DNA of 64,000 nucleotides. It comes from Streptomyces sp. TSRI0281 (GTDB taxonomy: Bacteria > Actinomycetota > Actinomycetes > Streptomycetales > Streptomycetaceae). Shown here in pieces: positions 1 to 7,602 of this stretch. The first letter of the stretch is position 1. Every line of letters starts with the position of its first letter. The translations under genes and the position numbers were made by a program. The notes under the pieces are model-generated. The model ran no database searches. It saw only the letters and a list, made by a program, of their open reading frames with translations, and was not told the DNA's origin. Where the stretch lies: NCBI RefSeq assembly GCF_001905125.1, contig NZ_LWLE01000034.1, positions 124,001-188,000 on the forward strand. Direction: 5' to 3'.

Positions 1-747
1 GCCCATGCGTGTCGCCAGCTGAGCAGCGGTGATCGATGCTCCGTGCTCCGCGTCATGGGTGTCCGCGATGCGCCGGGCCGCGTCGAGCAGTGCGGCGGGC
101 AGGGACGGACGGGAGCCGGTTACGGCCGTCTTGGAAGCAGAGGCCCGGGCGGGTGCAGGTGCCTCGATCACGGAGGGCACAACAGCCGGGGCCGGAACGG
201 CCGTGGCGACGGGGAGCGCATCAAGGGCCGGGGTGACGGGAGCAGGGGCCGGAGCAGGAGCGGGTGCCGGGTCAGGCTCCGGCTCAGCGACGGGGGCAGG
301 GGCGGGGATGGACGTGGTGGTGGCCTCCAGGTGCAGGGTGGGGTGGGTGGCAGCGTGGAACTGGGCCAGGAAGGCCGGGCCAACGCGGCCCCAGCCGAGG
401 AGCAGGAGCGGGGCGACGGTGTCCAGGCAGGCACGCCCGTAGTGGCCGATCAGCAGCGGTTCGGCAGTGTTCAGCGCGAGGGTGAGTACGCCGCACAGGT
501 GCAGCAGGCGGGTGCCGGCCTTCAACTCCTGCGCGGGGATGCCGCGCAGGGCCAGGAACCGTAGTGCGACCAGCAGCCCGACGACGGACAGGTCCACCAT
601 CGGGGCGATCAGCGGCGCGATCGGGCGGGGGACGCCGAGCCGCAGAGCGAGGGCCCATACGTTGCCGAAGGAGAAGACGAAGGCCAGGGCCGCGATGATG
701 GCCATGACTGCGGTCACGGTGTGGCGGGTGAATCTTTCCTCCGCCAT
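1..747 (-). CDS. DUF2637 membrane protein of an integrative/conjugative element (3' end outside window)
   Basis: The frame opens at ATG 747 after an AGGAGG at 755-760 (7-nt spacing) and stays open to base 1, so only the first 249 codons are seen. The N-terminal part has about four hydrophobic segments in roughly 120 residues (for example MAIIAALAFVFSFGNVWAL and a following VVGLLVALRF segment). A long Ala/Pro-rich linker and a hydrophilic C-terminal region with an HTH-like ITAAQLATRMG follow. This is the layout of DUF2637/Spd-type proteins that follow the FtsK-like transfer gene in Streptomyces integrative elements, and here too an FtsK-like fragment lies 67 bp upstream on the same strand. Family knowledge suggests a role in plasmid or element spread; rep, xis and int would be expected further left, beyond the window. 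Confidence 0.75.
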   Translation of the reverse strand, partial: MAEERFTRHTVTAVMAIIAALAFVFSFGNVWALALRLGVPRPIAPLIAPMVDLSVVGLLVALRFLALRGIPAQELKAGTRLLHLCGVLTLALNTAEPLLIGHYGRACLDTVAPLLLLGWGRVGPAFLAQFHAATHPTLHLEATTTSIPAPAPVAEPEPDPAPAPAPAPAPVTPALDALPVATAVPAPAVVPSVIEAPAPARASASKTAVTGSRPSLPAALLDAARRIADTHDAEHGASITAAQLATRMG

Positions 748-814
748 GTGCGGGCCTCCTCTCAGGCGCGGGGATCCGGGGCGCTCAGGGCTTGGACGGT
801 GAGACAGGGCCGTC

Positions 815-1381
815 CTACTCGCCGTCGCCGGAGGCGGTCCGGCCGGTGGTGTCGAGGAGGGCGTCCAGGCACAGGGCAGGGTCGGCGGTCAGGTGGGAGG
901 TGGCTTCCGCGACGCGGGCCGCGTCGGCGTCGGAGACGTACGGGGTGCGGATGCGGGTGTAGCCGGGCCGGCCCTGCATCGCCATGACGGCGACGCCGAC
1001 GTAGGCGGGGTCCTGCAAGGTGACCGGGCTGGCGTCGGGCCAGTTGCGGATGTCGTCACCCAGCGCGGCCACCGCGGCTTCCACGGTCTTCTGCGCGAAG
1101 GACAGTCCGATGGGGCATACGTCGCGGATGAAGGTGGGGATGGCGTCGCCGGTGGTCTTCTGGCTGATCAGGATCACCAGGATGCCGACGCTGCGGCCCT
1201 TCTTGACAAGGTCCTCCACCAGCCGGGCGTTCTCCGCCGTCAGCGCGGCCAGCCGTTTGGTGGTGGCGTCGCTGCCCTTGTACTCGCGAAAGTACGTGTG
1301 CGCCTCATCGATGATCAGGACCGTGAGCGGCCACTCGGGAGAGGGGCCGACGTGCCACATGTTCTTCACGCCCAGCACGTC
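815..1381 (-). pseudogene. FtsK/SpoIIIE-like DNA transfer ATPase, C-terminal half only
   Basis: About 188 codons match the second half of the FtsK/SpoIIIE-type translocases of actinomycete integrative elements. A Walker B strand (LTVLIIDEAHTYF), the following KKGRSVGILVILISQKTTGDAIPT sensor region and a typical C-terminus ending at TAG 815-817 are all present. The Walker A half is absent. The frame stays open leftwards to about 1735, but that part is only the complement of the XRE/TPR fragment on the + strand, so recognisable sequence begins near VRDVLGVKN (about 1381). The gene was cut by a recombination joint and cannot encode an active ATPase. It is followed by the DUF2637 gene, the usual order in such elements. 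Confidence 0.8.
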
Positions 1382-2005
1382 ACGGACTGGCTGCTCCTGC
1401 GCCAGGGACGGCTGGACGAAGCCGAACAGCTCGCCTCCCAGACCGCCGACCTGATCGAACCGAGACTGTCCCGCGCGACGGCGGAGGAATGCGCGGCATG
1501 GGGGTGGCTGGCGCTGCGCGCCGCGGCTGCCGCAGGCCGCAACAACCGGCCCCAGGAAGCCCGCCACTACCACCGCGTCGCGAACACGGCGGCATCCGCC
1601 GTGGGACGGGAGTACACCGGCTCGTTCTTCCGGCACTGGACGACCTTCGGGCCGCTCACCGTAGGTATGAAGGGCGTGGAAGACGACATGGCCGTGGGAG
1701 ACGCCCGCGCGGTCGTCCGCAAATCCGGCGAGCACGCCATGTCACCCAAGGCGTGGAAGAACTCCGGGCGGCCGAGCGGCGAAAACTGGAACCGCCACCG
1801 CCTGGACGTGGCCCGCGCCCACGCCCGGACCAACGACCTGTCCGCAGCGATGGACGAGCTGACCGGAGTCCGCCGGGCATCCCCGGAGTGGCTGAGGCAT
1901 CAGCGGATGGCCGCCGAGACCATGCAGGAGATCCTGAAGAAGCGCAAGCGAACCCTCACCGCCGAGATGCGCGACATGGCCTCTTACCTGGCCGTCGCCG
2001 GATAA
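1382..2005 (+). pseudogene. XRE-family regulator, C-terminal TPR-like part only
   Basis: The reading frame from about 1382 to the TAA at 2003-2005 encodes helical TPR-like repeats (LLLRQGRLDEAEQLASQ, ARAHARTNDLSAAMDEL) of the kind that follow an N-terminal helix-turn-helix in Streptomyces XRE regulators of about 400 residues. The HTH part is missing, because sequence left of about 1380 is the FtsK-like gene on the other strand. Only the last ~205 codons survive. A small gene follows 125 bp downstream, as for the intact regulator at 6168-7364. It is probably not expressed, having no start or ribosome binding site at the joint. Confidence 0.75.
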
Positions 2006-2130
2006 GTGCCACGCAACGCAATACTTCCGGCACCCTCTGTCGCCAACTGGTATGCCTCATGGATGGAGTGACGGACCGTCGCCCCCTACGGTCGGCGTAT
2101 TCCATTCGGCTACCCAGGTGGGGGTGCACG

Positions 2131-2495
2131 GTGAGCACATCCAGGACCGACGCAGACCGCATGCGCCGCAGAGATCTCCACGACGCGGCAGCAGGCGTGA
2201 TCGGTCCTCGCTTACTGCCATGGACCACTCAGGACGGAACCCCTGCTACCTCAGCACCGACGGCAGGGGCTACCTCTCCTCACTCGCCGACAGCATCGAA
2301 GAAGTACAACTTGATATGGGTGAGGAACTCCTGGGGTACGCCCGCCAGGTCGTGGCGCCCGGAGCCAAGGAGCTGTCGGCCGTCGAGTACCGGTGGCTCG
2401 CCTGCCGGCTGACCGAAGCCCTCACCGACGCACTCCGAGTCGCCGAATCACGCGGCGACCGCATCCCCGCCCCGCCCGAGAACCCCAACTCCTGA
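2131..2495 (+). pseudogene. Small XRE-partner protein, frameshifted
   Basis: A frame from GTG 2131 (after a purine-rich AGGTGGGGG) reads through LLPWTTQDG and then loses register near 2236-2240. The +1 frame carries on as NPCYLSTDGRGYLSSLADS and ends at TGA 2493-2495. Joined, the two halves match the intact 113-residue protein at 5570-5911: LPW, PCYL..DG.G.LS.LAD, LTEAL and SRG.R.P are shared in the same order. One missing base in GGAACCC explains the break. A shorter product from ATG 2220 (about 91 residues) remains possible. The function of the family is unknown; its repeated position after XRE/TPR genes suggests a partner of those regulators. Confidence 0.6.
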
Positions 2496-2620
2496 CGGCA
2501 GTAGCGACGGCAACAACCACGGATTCAGGCGCACAACGACGGACTCCGGCGGACCACCAAACCCCTCCCCACCTGCAAAGAAGCAGTTAGGGGAGGGCCT
2601 GCCAGCACACGTACTATGTA

Positions 2621-3028
2621 GTGGCTGGCGCGACCCCAGTCCTCGTCCACAACTGCGGAAATATCGACAAGGACTACGATGTTGCGGGCGGGCACGCAAA
2701 GGATCACGTGGGTCTGTCAGACCAGGAACTGAAAGATAGGGCGCCTACTCTCAGGGGTGGTAAAGCCTCCAGTCTGACTCCGGGAACTGCCCAGGCAAGC
2801 ATCGACTCCGTGCTTTCTGGAGTAAATCTCAACGCCTGGGCCGCCAAGAACTCCCATGGGGCCGAAAGGCTCCTCACCGGCCGATTCAATAGCTCCATTG
2901 GCCGTGTCGCCGACAGCTCTGGAAATGTCTCAGATGCACACAATCTGCAGCTTCTCATCAGGCGCGTGAACAAGGGGACTGACGGCCACAAGGGGACATG
3001 GGTCGTGCATACGGTCATGGCCTGGTAG
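2621..3028 (+). CDS. Orphan polymorphic-toxin C-terminal domain (RNase A-like CdiA-CT type, tentative)
   Basis: The in-frame sequence just before and after GTG 2621 reads HTYYVVAGATPVLVHNC, the hallmark end of a HINT/pretoxin module that precedes the toxin tip of Rhs and other polymorphic toxins. About 115 residues of toxin-sized domain follow (GGHAKDHVGLSDQEL, then ASSLTPGTAQASIDSVL, ending WVVHTVMAW). The His-x(4)-HVG start, the central A-S-S-x-T stretch and the short C-terminal strand resemble bacterial RNase A-like CdiA-CT domains; that assignment is from memory and tentative. There is no N-terminal delivery region, so this is an orphan cassette or the tail of a broken gene. Base composition is visibly poorer in GC than the surroundings. 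The putative immunity gene follows. Confidence 0.6.
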   Translation: MAGATPVLVHNCGNIDKDYDVAGGHAKDHVGLSDQELKDRAPTLRGGKASSLTPGTAQASIDSVLSGVNLNAWAAKNSHGAERLLTGRFNSSIGRVADSSGNVSDAHNLQLLIRRVNKGTDGHKGTWVVHTVMAW

Positions 3029-3105
3029 TCACGCTACTCAACGTTAAGGCGCCGGCTCGCGCAAGCGGGCCAGCGCCTCGATATCTGGAGGAGCTACTTC
3101 AAGTA

Positions 3106-3561
3106 ATGCAGAACCAGCAATATGTAGTCGACACCCTGGCGAGTCTGGGGAAAGTTCACGAAGAGCTTACCGACTTCTCTGGCAGACTTCTTCGTGAATA
3201 CAATTTCGGCAGTAATGTTGAATTGGTTCATCAAGTCCTTATTGAGCCGATCGAGGAATCGGTAAGGTTCACATCATTGCATCGTCTCACCGTTTCAGTT
3301 GGCCTTGATTTTGCAGACTCCAAGGAGATCGATATTGCCGCGAGTTTCGTCATTGGGGAATCCGCGTGCACGGCAGTGGTTGCAATTCGGGCCAATCTCG
3401 GCGAGGCAGTCAGAGACCTGATTGAACGGGAACTCCTCCTACATGAAGAAAGTGTTGACGGCGTTGAGCTGAGGGCGGTCATCAGATTTCTTGAGACGGC
3501 CGTGAAGAATCTAGACAACTTGGCCGATCCGCTCAAGTTGCTGGCGCAACGCCACACCTAG
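3106..3561 (+). CDS. Putative immunity protein for the upstream toxin
   Basis: A 151-residue acidic, mainly helical protein (MQNQQYVVDTLASLGKVHEE to a C-terminal NLADPLKLLAQRHT). I do not recognise a family. ATG 3106 is chosen because a GGAGGAG lies about 12 bases upstream; the frame is open further left to 2998 but that would overlap the toxin gene end. The immunity role is inferred only from position directly after a toxin tip, size, and the shared low GC and AT-rich codons (aat, att, gaa) unlike the rest of the window. It looks like recently acquired DNA. Confidence 0.5.
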   Translation: MQNQQYVVDTLASLGKVHEELTDFSGRLLREYNFGSNVELVHQVLIEPIEESVRFTSLHRLTVSVGLDFADSKEIDIAASFVIGESACTAVVAIRANLGEAVRDLIERELLLHEESVDGVELRAVIRFLETAVKNLDNLADPLKLLAQRHT

Positions 3562-3694
3562 CGTGTCCAAGCCGCGAAACGTCCGCAGGGGCAGGTCAGC
3601 CCGCCTGGCGGCAGTGGCTGACCGCAGCGTTGACGGACGGTCTGCCACCTGACATCGGATCGCTTTCGACGTCGGCCTCACCAGCGGTCTTCAG

Positions 3695-4306
3695 GTGCTG
3701 GTAGGCGGCGGCCCGAGGAGCGGGTGGGCGAAGCTGTTCAAAGCTTCTTCTTTACTGGATCAAGGCGACCCGCTGGCGCGGACCGCGCGCACTCCGGCCC
3801 CTCGGGGCCGCCGCCCGCTCCTGTCTCCGCCCCGCACGACGGTGTGCTTGTATGCGAAGAAAAACCCAGGGTCCTGCGCGGTCCCGAACCACAGCTTCCT
3901 GCCGGGCACCAAGGTCCTGCTGGCCGATGGCTCGAAGAAACCGATCGAAAAGGTCGAGCTCGGTGACCTGGTCGTCGTCACGGATCCGGAGACCGGCGAG
4001 ACGACGACCCGCGAAGTCGTCGCCACCATCGTCACCGAGGACGACAAGCACTTCGTCGACCTGACGATCGCGCCGGACAAGGGCGCGGAGGCCGCCCTCA
4101 TCTCCACCACGACCCACCCGTTCTGGGTCGAGTTGGAGAAGGCATGGATCGAAGCCGGTGACCTGAAGCCGGGCATGGAACTCCGGACGGCCGAAGGCGA
4201 CACGGCGAGCGTCGAAGGCATCCGACGCCTCTCACCGGAGAGGATGCGTGAATCGCGGGCCGGCCAGTTCCATGCAGGGAAGGGGAACTCGCGGCTCCCC
4301 TCCTGA
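3695..4306 (+). pseudogene. HINT (pretoxin) domain fragment of a polymorphic toxin
   Basis: From about Cys61 of this frame (3875) the protein is a clear HINT domain: NHSFLPGTKVLLADGSKKPI, then GDLVVVTDPETGET, EDDKHFVDLTI, STTTHPFWVE and AGDLKPGMELRT. The domain normally ends with an HTYYV..TPVLVHN motif followed by the toxin. Here similarity stops near 4225-4245 and the frame runs 20 more meaningless codons to TGA 4304-4306. The N-terminal 60 residues are not recognisable and no Rhs/YD repeat gene precedes it. The missing HINT end is what begins the toxin cassette 1.3 kb upstream, so the two pieces are in the wrong order for a single gene. Confidence 0.7.
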
Positions 4307-4755
4307 GACCAGAGCCAATCTACTTGCACTCCTTGCGCGACTTTCGTTGCAGGAGCGCCCAGAATTGCCTCTAGGACTGTGGCGTGAATCAAAAACTCTG
4401 AGAGCCGCTCGCCGGTGCGCTTCCAGGGGTTCGGCTCGTCAGATGGTTCTCGCTCGTACACGGAGTGATCTTCGTCGTTCGGGTCGAATGCCCAAACCCA
4501 AGTTCCTTGATTCTCGACCCAGAACGGAATCTTTCCTTCTTCTGCTGCGAGTTCAGGCAGAGGGATGGCATAGTTGTGCGACGTGATCGCCCCGTCCCAC
4601 TGGGCGTAGATTTCATGCCACTCAACAAGTTCCCTGGGTCTTTCGGGTGATTCACTCAGTCTCGCATTGGGTGATGTCGGAGTGCCGTACCACCTCCGCA
4701 GAAATCACAGCAGGCCGTGATTGTCCGAAGGGGCGAGATGGCTCATGTGAGCCAT
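4225..4755 (-). pseudogene. Immunity-like protein gene, nonsense codon and truncated end
   Basis: Reading from ATG 4755 gives 16 codons (MAHMSHLAPSDNHGLL), a TGA at 4705-4707, then a convincing protein: FLRRWYG, ELVEWHEIYAQWD, GKIPFWVENQGTWVWAFDP, WKRTGERLSEFLIHATVLE and PFPAWNWPARDSR. This resembles the Trp-rich conserved small proteins found with toxin cassettes in Streptomyces; I cannot name the family. The recognisable part ends near 4225 where it meets, tail to tail, the HINT fragment of the opposite strand. The nonsense codon plus the truncated C-terminus make it a pseudogene. The palindrome at 4738-4755 overlaps its start codon. Confidence 0.5.
4738..4755. repeat. Perfect 8-bp inverted repeat
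   Basis: ATGGCTCA-TG-TGAGCCAT, an uninterrupted palindrome-like site covering the first codons of the immunity-like pseudogene. It could be an operator, or one arm of a recombination site. No partner protein can be named from the sequence. Confidence 0.5.
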
Positions 4756-4810
4756 CATGCGCTATACGTCAAAGGTCGAGGTGGGTTGGTCTGCAAAGTG
4801 CCACAGTAGA

Positions 4811-4838
4811 ACGGGAGCCCCATAGGTGGGGCTCCCGT
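4811..4838. terminator. Strong hairpin, likely bidirectional terminator
   Basis: Arms ACGGGAGCCCC (4811-4821) and GGGGCTCCCGT (4828-4838) are perfectly complementary with a 6-base loop. It sits 30 bp beyond the 3' end of the integrase pseudogene (minus strand) and downstream of no + strand gene. Such hairpins act as terminators in actinomycetes; it could also lie within an attachment region. Confidence 0.6.
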
Positions 4839-4868
4839 GGGTCTTGATGGCAGTAGTTGATGGCAACG

Positions 4869-5309
4869 TCAGCGGACGATGGCGGTGCAAGGTGGCGATT
4901 CGTCGTCGGGCTCGCCGGTGATCTCGGCGGGGTTGCGGAGGACGTTACCAAGAAGGTCGATGGCGTCGAGTTGGAGGCGGAGCCGGACGTGGGCGTAGAC
5001 GCCGACGGGAGCCGATGTGGGCGAGGCCGAGGAGCCCCTTGATCACGACGGGGCCGACGCCCTGTTCCGGGAGCAGGGTCGTGGTCAAGTGCCGGAGATC
5101 GTGGAAGCGGATCGTCCGGAGTTCCGCGCTGTGGAGGAGGCGGCGTTAGCAGCGGGTGAGGTTGGTGGGGTCGAGCGGCCTGCCGGTCGGGGTGGTGAAG
5201 ACGAGGCCGCTGTTGCAGCAGATCCGGGACGAGAGACTGCAGCCGCGGCCAGCTGCTGCCGTCGCAGGGCCAGCTCATGCAGACCTATGGTGCGTCGGGC
5301 ACTGACCAT
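4869..5309 (-). pseudogene. Tyrosine-family site-specific integrase, degraded C-terminal part
   Basis: On the minus strand the pieces appear in the right order but in different frames: LHELALRRQQ, then SGLVFTTPTGRPLDPTNL, a TAA stop after LTRC, RTIRFHDLRHLTTTLLPEQG with the catalytic HxLRH box, VVIKGLLGLAHIG, a frameshift, and VGVYAHVRLRLQLDAIDLLG with the catalytic Tyr region, ending at TGA 4869-4871. This is the catalytic domain of the phage-type integrases used by Streptomyces integrative elements. At least two frame changes and one in-frame stop make it inactive. The N-terminal half is gone. It may once have belonged to the same element as the DUF2637/FtsK remnants. Confidence 0.75.
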
Positions 5310-5359
5310 GTAGAAGGCCGTACGCCTTCACATCGGGCGCGGCGGGCGATCCGATCGAT

Positions 5360-5503
5360 GTGTCGACGTGGGAGTTCGCCTCGGTGGCGGTGATCGCCAA
5401 CCTGACGCACAGGCTCGAACTTGCTCTGGAACAGATCGAGGAGCTGTACGAGCGCGTCGAGCGCCTGAAGCGCGGTGATCGCCCGGAATGCGACGGCGGC
5501 TGA
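5360..5503 (+). CDS. Small coiled-coil-like protein (uncertain)
   Basis: GTG 5360 opens 47 codons reading VSTWEFASVAVIANLTHRLE followed by a charged heptad-like helix (ALEQIEELYERVERLKRG) and TGA 5501-5503. Codon use is Streptomyces-like and the amphipathic helix argues for a real protein. There is no good ribosome binding site, and in-frame sequence upstream (AFTSGAAGDPID) reads as though the gene once started further left. It may be a remnant. Function unknown. Confidence 0.3.
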   Translation: MSTWEFASVAVIANLTHRLELALEQIEELYERVERLKRGDRPECDGG

Positions 5504-5569
5504 AGAAGCCGCAGCGCACAAGACGTCCCCGAAAGCTGTGGCCTCCGGGGACTTCCTGTGCTGCCTCTT

Positions 5570-5911
5570 CTACGGCATCTCGTCGGCCTCGTCGTCACAG
5601 CCGTCGATGCCGTCGGGGTCGTCGTAGGCCGGTGTGGGCAGCCGGGCGCCTCGGCTCACCGAGATCCGGTGCACGTTGCCAAGAGCCTCGGTCAACTCGA
5701 CGGCCAACAGGTGGAGTTCTCCGGGTGTCCAGGCGTGTCCGGCGAGGACCTGATGCGCTTCCTCGATGAGTTCACCGGCCAAGCCGAGCTGAGCCGCCTC
5801 CATGTTGTCGGCAAGGCGTGACAGAGGCCCGGCCCCGTCTCCCGCGAGGTAGCACGGCTTTCCCTCCGGCCCCGCCCACGGCAACAGGCGCACCGTATCC
5901 GTCAGGTTCAC
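5570..5911 (-). CDS. Small conserved XRE-partner protein
   Basis: 113 residues from GTG 5911, chosen because AGGGGTGAC precedes it by a normal spacing. Recognisable features are an LLPWAGPEGKPCYLAGDG N-terminus, a helix LSRLADNMEAAQLGLAGEL, LAVELTEAL and an acidic tail ending DDEADEMP. It is the intact paralogue of the frameshifted copy at 2131-2495, and both follow an XRE/TPR regulator on the same strand. A hairpin terminator lies between it and the regulator, so it probably has its own promoter in the ~200-bp gap. Function unknown; regulation-linked by position. Confidence 0.6.
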   Translation of the reverse strand: MNLTDTVRLLPWAGPEGKPCYLAGDGAGPLSRLADNMEAAQLGLAGELIEEAHQVLAGHAWTPGELHLLAVELTEALGNVHRISVSRGARLPTPAYDDPDGIDGCDDEADEMP

Positions 5912-6125
5912 GCCGTCACCCCTGCCCTGTCTGCGAAGAAGGATGAGTGGTTGGCACTCCGGAGGCGGCCCGGAGCGGGCCTGGGAATCCGCAACAGCGG
6001 CTCGAAGGTTTGGGCGATACAGTGCGGCATGTTGACGCTCCAATCGGCGTTGGCCACGCCCCCGGACCGTTCGCCCGGTCGCGGGGGTACTGACAAGACG
6101 TCAGCCTGCCGACCAGCAACGCAGG

Positions 6126-6151
6126 GCAGTTGCACCGAACAGTGCAACTGC
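6126..6151 (-). terminator. Hairpin terminator after the XRE/TPR gene
   Basis: Perfect 10-bp arms GCAGTTGCAC (6126-6135) and GTGCAACTGC (6142-6151) around a 6-base loop, 17 bp past the stop of the minus-strand regulator. Confidence 0.7.
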
Positions 6152-6167
6152 GCGGCCTCGCGATGCG

Positions 6168-7364
6168 CTATACCCCGACCCACTCCGCGTACTGCGCCAG
6201 TGAGCTGTTCCGGGCCCGTTCGCGCCGCTTGAGCGCCAGCACGGTCTCTCGTGCGGTCGGGTGGTAGCGCGTCTGCTGCGGCGCGGTCCGCCGGGCCCGT
6301 TGCAGGCAGTCCAGGGCCTGGTCCGAGTGGCCTGTCCAGGCGTGGGCGCGGCCGAGGTCCATCCAGTGGTGTCCGGCTCTCGAACGGGTCCAGCCGCGCG
6401 GAATCCGTACATCCTCGGCGAGTTCGATGGCGAGGCCGAACTCGTCCATCTCCGAGGCGATGGCCACCGCATGGACTCCGACGTTCACTGGCCCCCAGGT
6501 CACCCCGAAGTCGGGCAGTTCACCGGTCCTGCGGGCGATTGTGCGAGCCTCGGCCAGCCGGGCGTCCGCATGCTCCCGGTCCTTCATCCGACCCGCGATC
6601 ACCGCAACCCGCAAGTGCATCACACCGCGCATGGCGTCGATGCCCGCCGGGCGGCGTGCGTCCTGGCCGTCGAGATCCCGTAGTGCCCGGTCGATCACCC
6701 GTACACCGATGTCGTACCGGCCGGATGACATCGTCGTCTGTGCGCGGAGGTAGGCGTGCATGGCAGCCAGGCCCGGCTCATCGGCACGTGGTGCCGTCCA
6801 GGCCAACCGGTCCAGTGCGACGGTGGCGAGGTCGATGTAGCCGAAGCTCCACGCCACGGTGAACACGCACCGGAAGGCGCCCGCCAGACACTCGTACGCC
6901 TGCCGTTGCTCTTCCCCGGTGGTTGTGTGAACGGTCTGTACCGACTCGTCGATCAAGGCGGGAAGGTCGCGCACCATGTCTGTGTACTGGGCCTGGCGGC
7001 GCTGCACGAGGGCCTGCTGGACGTCGGCGCGGATGAGCGCGACTGGACGAGGCGGCGTCTCCCAGTCCAGGGCGACATCCCAGTTCTCCAGACCCTCACG
7101 GATCGGCTGTATCAACGCATCCATGCGGTCACGGCGCAGCTCTTCCGCGTACGGCTGCCCCAGCAGATCGGAGGTGGAGACACCCAGCGCGCGGGCGCAG
7201 GCAGCTACGAGAGCCGGGGAAGCAGGCTTCTGACCGCACTCAGCTTTCGACAGCAGCGACTTGGAGGTATTGGCGCGCATGGCCAGGCCCTGCTGTGTCA
7301 GGCCGCGCTGCTTACGGATGCGGGCGATCCGAGCGCCGGTGTGCTCCTCGGTGCTCTGCGGCAC
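6168..7364 (-). CDS. XRE-family transcriptional regulator with TPR-like C-terminus
   Basis: 398 residues from GTG 7364, with GGAG 7 bases upstream. Residues ~10-68 form a Cro/C1-type helix-turn-helix (RIARIRKQRGLTQQGLAMRA, LLSKAECGQKPASPALVAAC). The rest is an alpha-helical TPR-like array (for example ADARLAEARTIARRTGELPD and GRAHAWTGHSDQALDCLQRA) of the type common in Streptomyces regulators of small secondary or mobile loci. An inverted repeat at 7404-7425, just before the start, is a possible autoregulatory operator. The small partner gene lies downstream. Its ligand and targets are unknown. Confidence 0.85.
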   Translation of the reverse strand: MPQSTEEHTGARIARIRKQRGLTQQGLAMRANTSKSLLSKAECGQKPASPALVAACARALGVSTSDLLGQPYAEELRRDRMDALIQPIREGLENWDVALDWETPPRPVALIRADVQQALVQRRQAQYTDMVRDLPALIDESVQTVHTTTGEEQRQAYECLAGAFRCVFTVAWSFGYIDLATVALDRLAWTAPRADEPGLAAMHAYLRAQTTMSSGRYDIGVRVIDRALRDLDGQDARRPAGIDAMRGVMHLRVAVIAGRMKDREHADARLAEARTIARRTGELPDFGVTWGPVNVGVHAVAIASEMDEFGLAIELAEDVRIPRGWTRSRAGHHWMDLGRAHAWTGHSDQALDCLQRARRTAPQQTRYHPTARETVLALKRRERARNSSLAQYAEWVGV

Positions 7365-7403
7365 GATGAACTCCGTTCTGCGGCAACACTTCAGACGGTA
7401 CCC

Positions 7404-7425
7404 CTGATCGGCGGCCCCCGATCAG
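7404..7425. promoter_or_regulatory. Inverted repeat upstream of the XRE/TPR gene
   Basis: CTGATCGG (7404-7411) and CCGATCAG (7418-7425), 40 bp before the GTG. It is a candidate operator for the regulator itself; inference from position and symmetry. Confidence 0.45.
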
Positions 7426-7602
7426 ACGAATGGTGATCGCCGCGGTGTCCCGGAACCCCCACCCGCTGGCGGGGTTCGCATCGGTCGTTCAGGTGGTGGC
7501 AGTGACGCCAGCTGCCGCTCTGCCAACAGGCCACGGCGGTGTACTCGTATGCGCTGATGGACGCCGGGGCGGAACCGGCCCGCTTGTTGTGTGGGTACCC
7601 GG

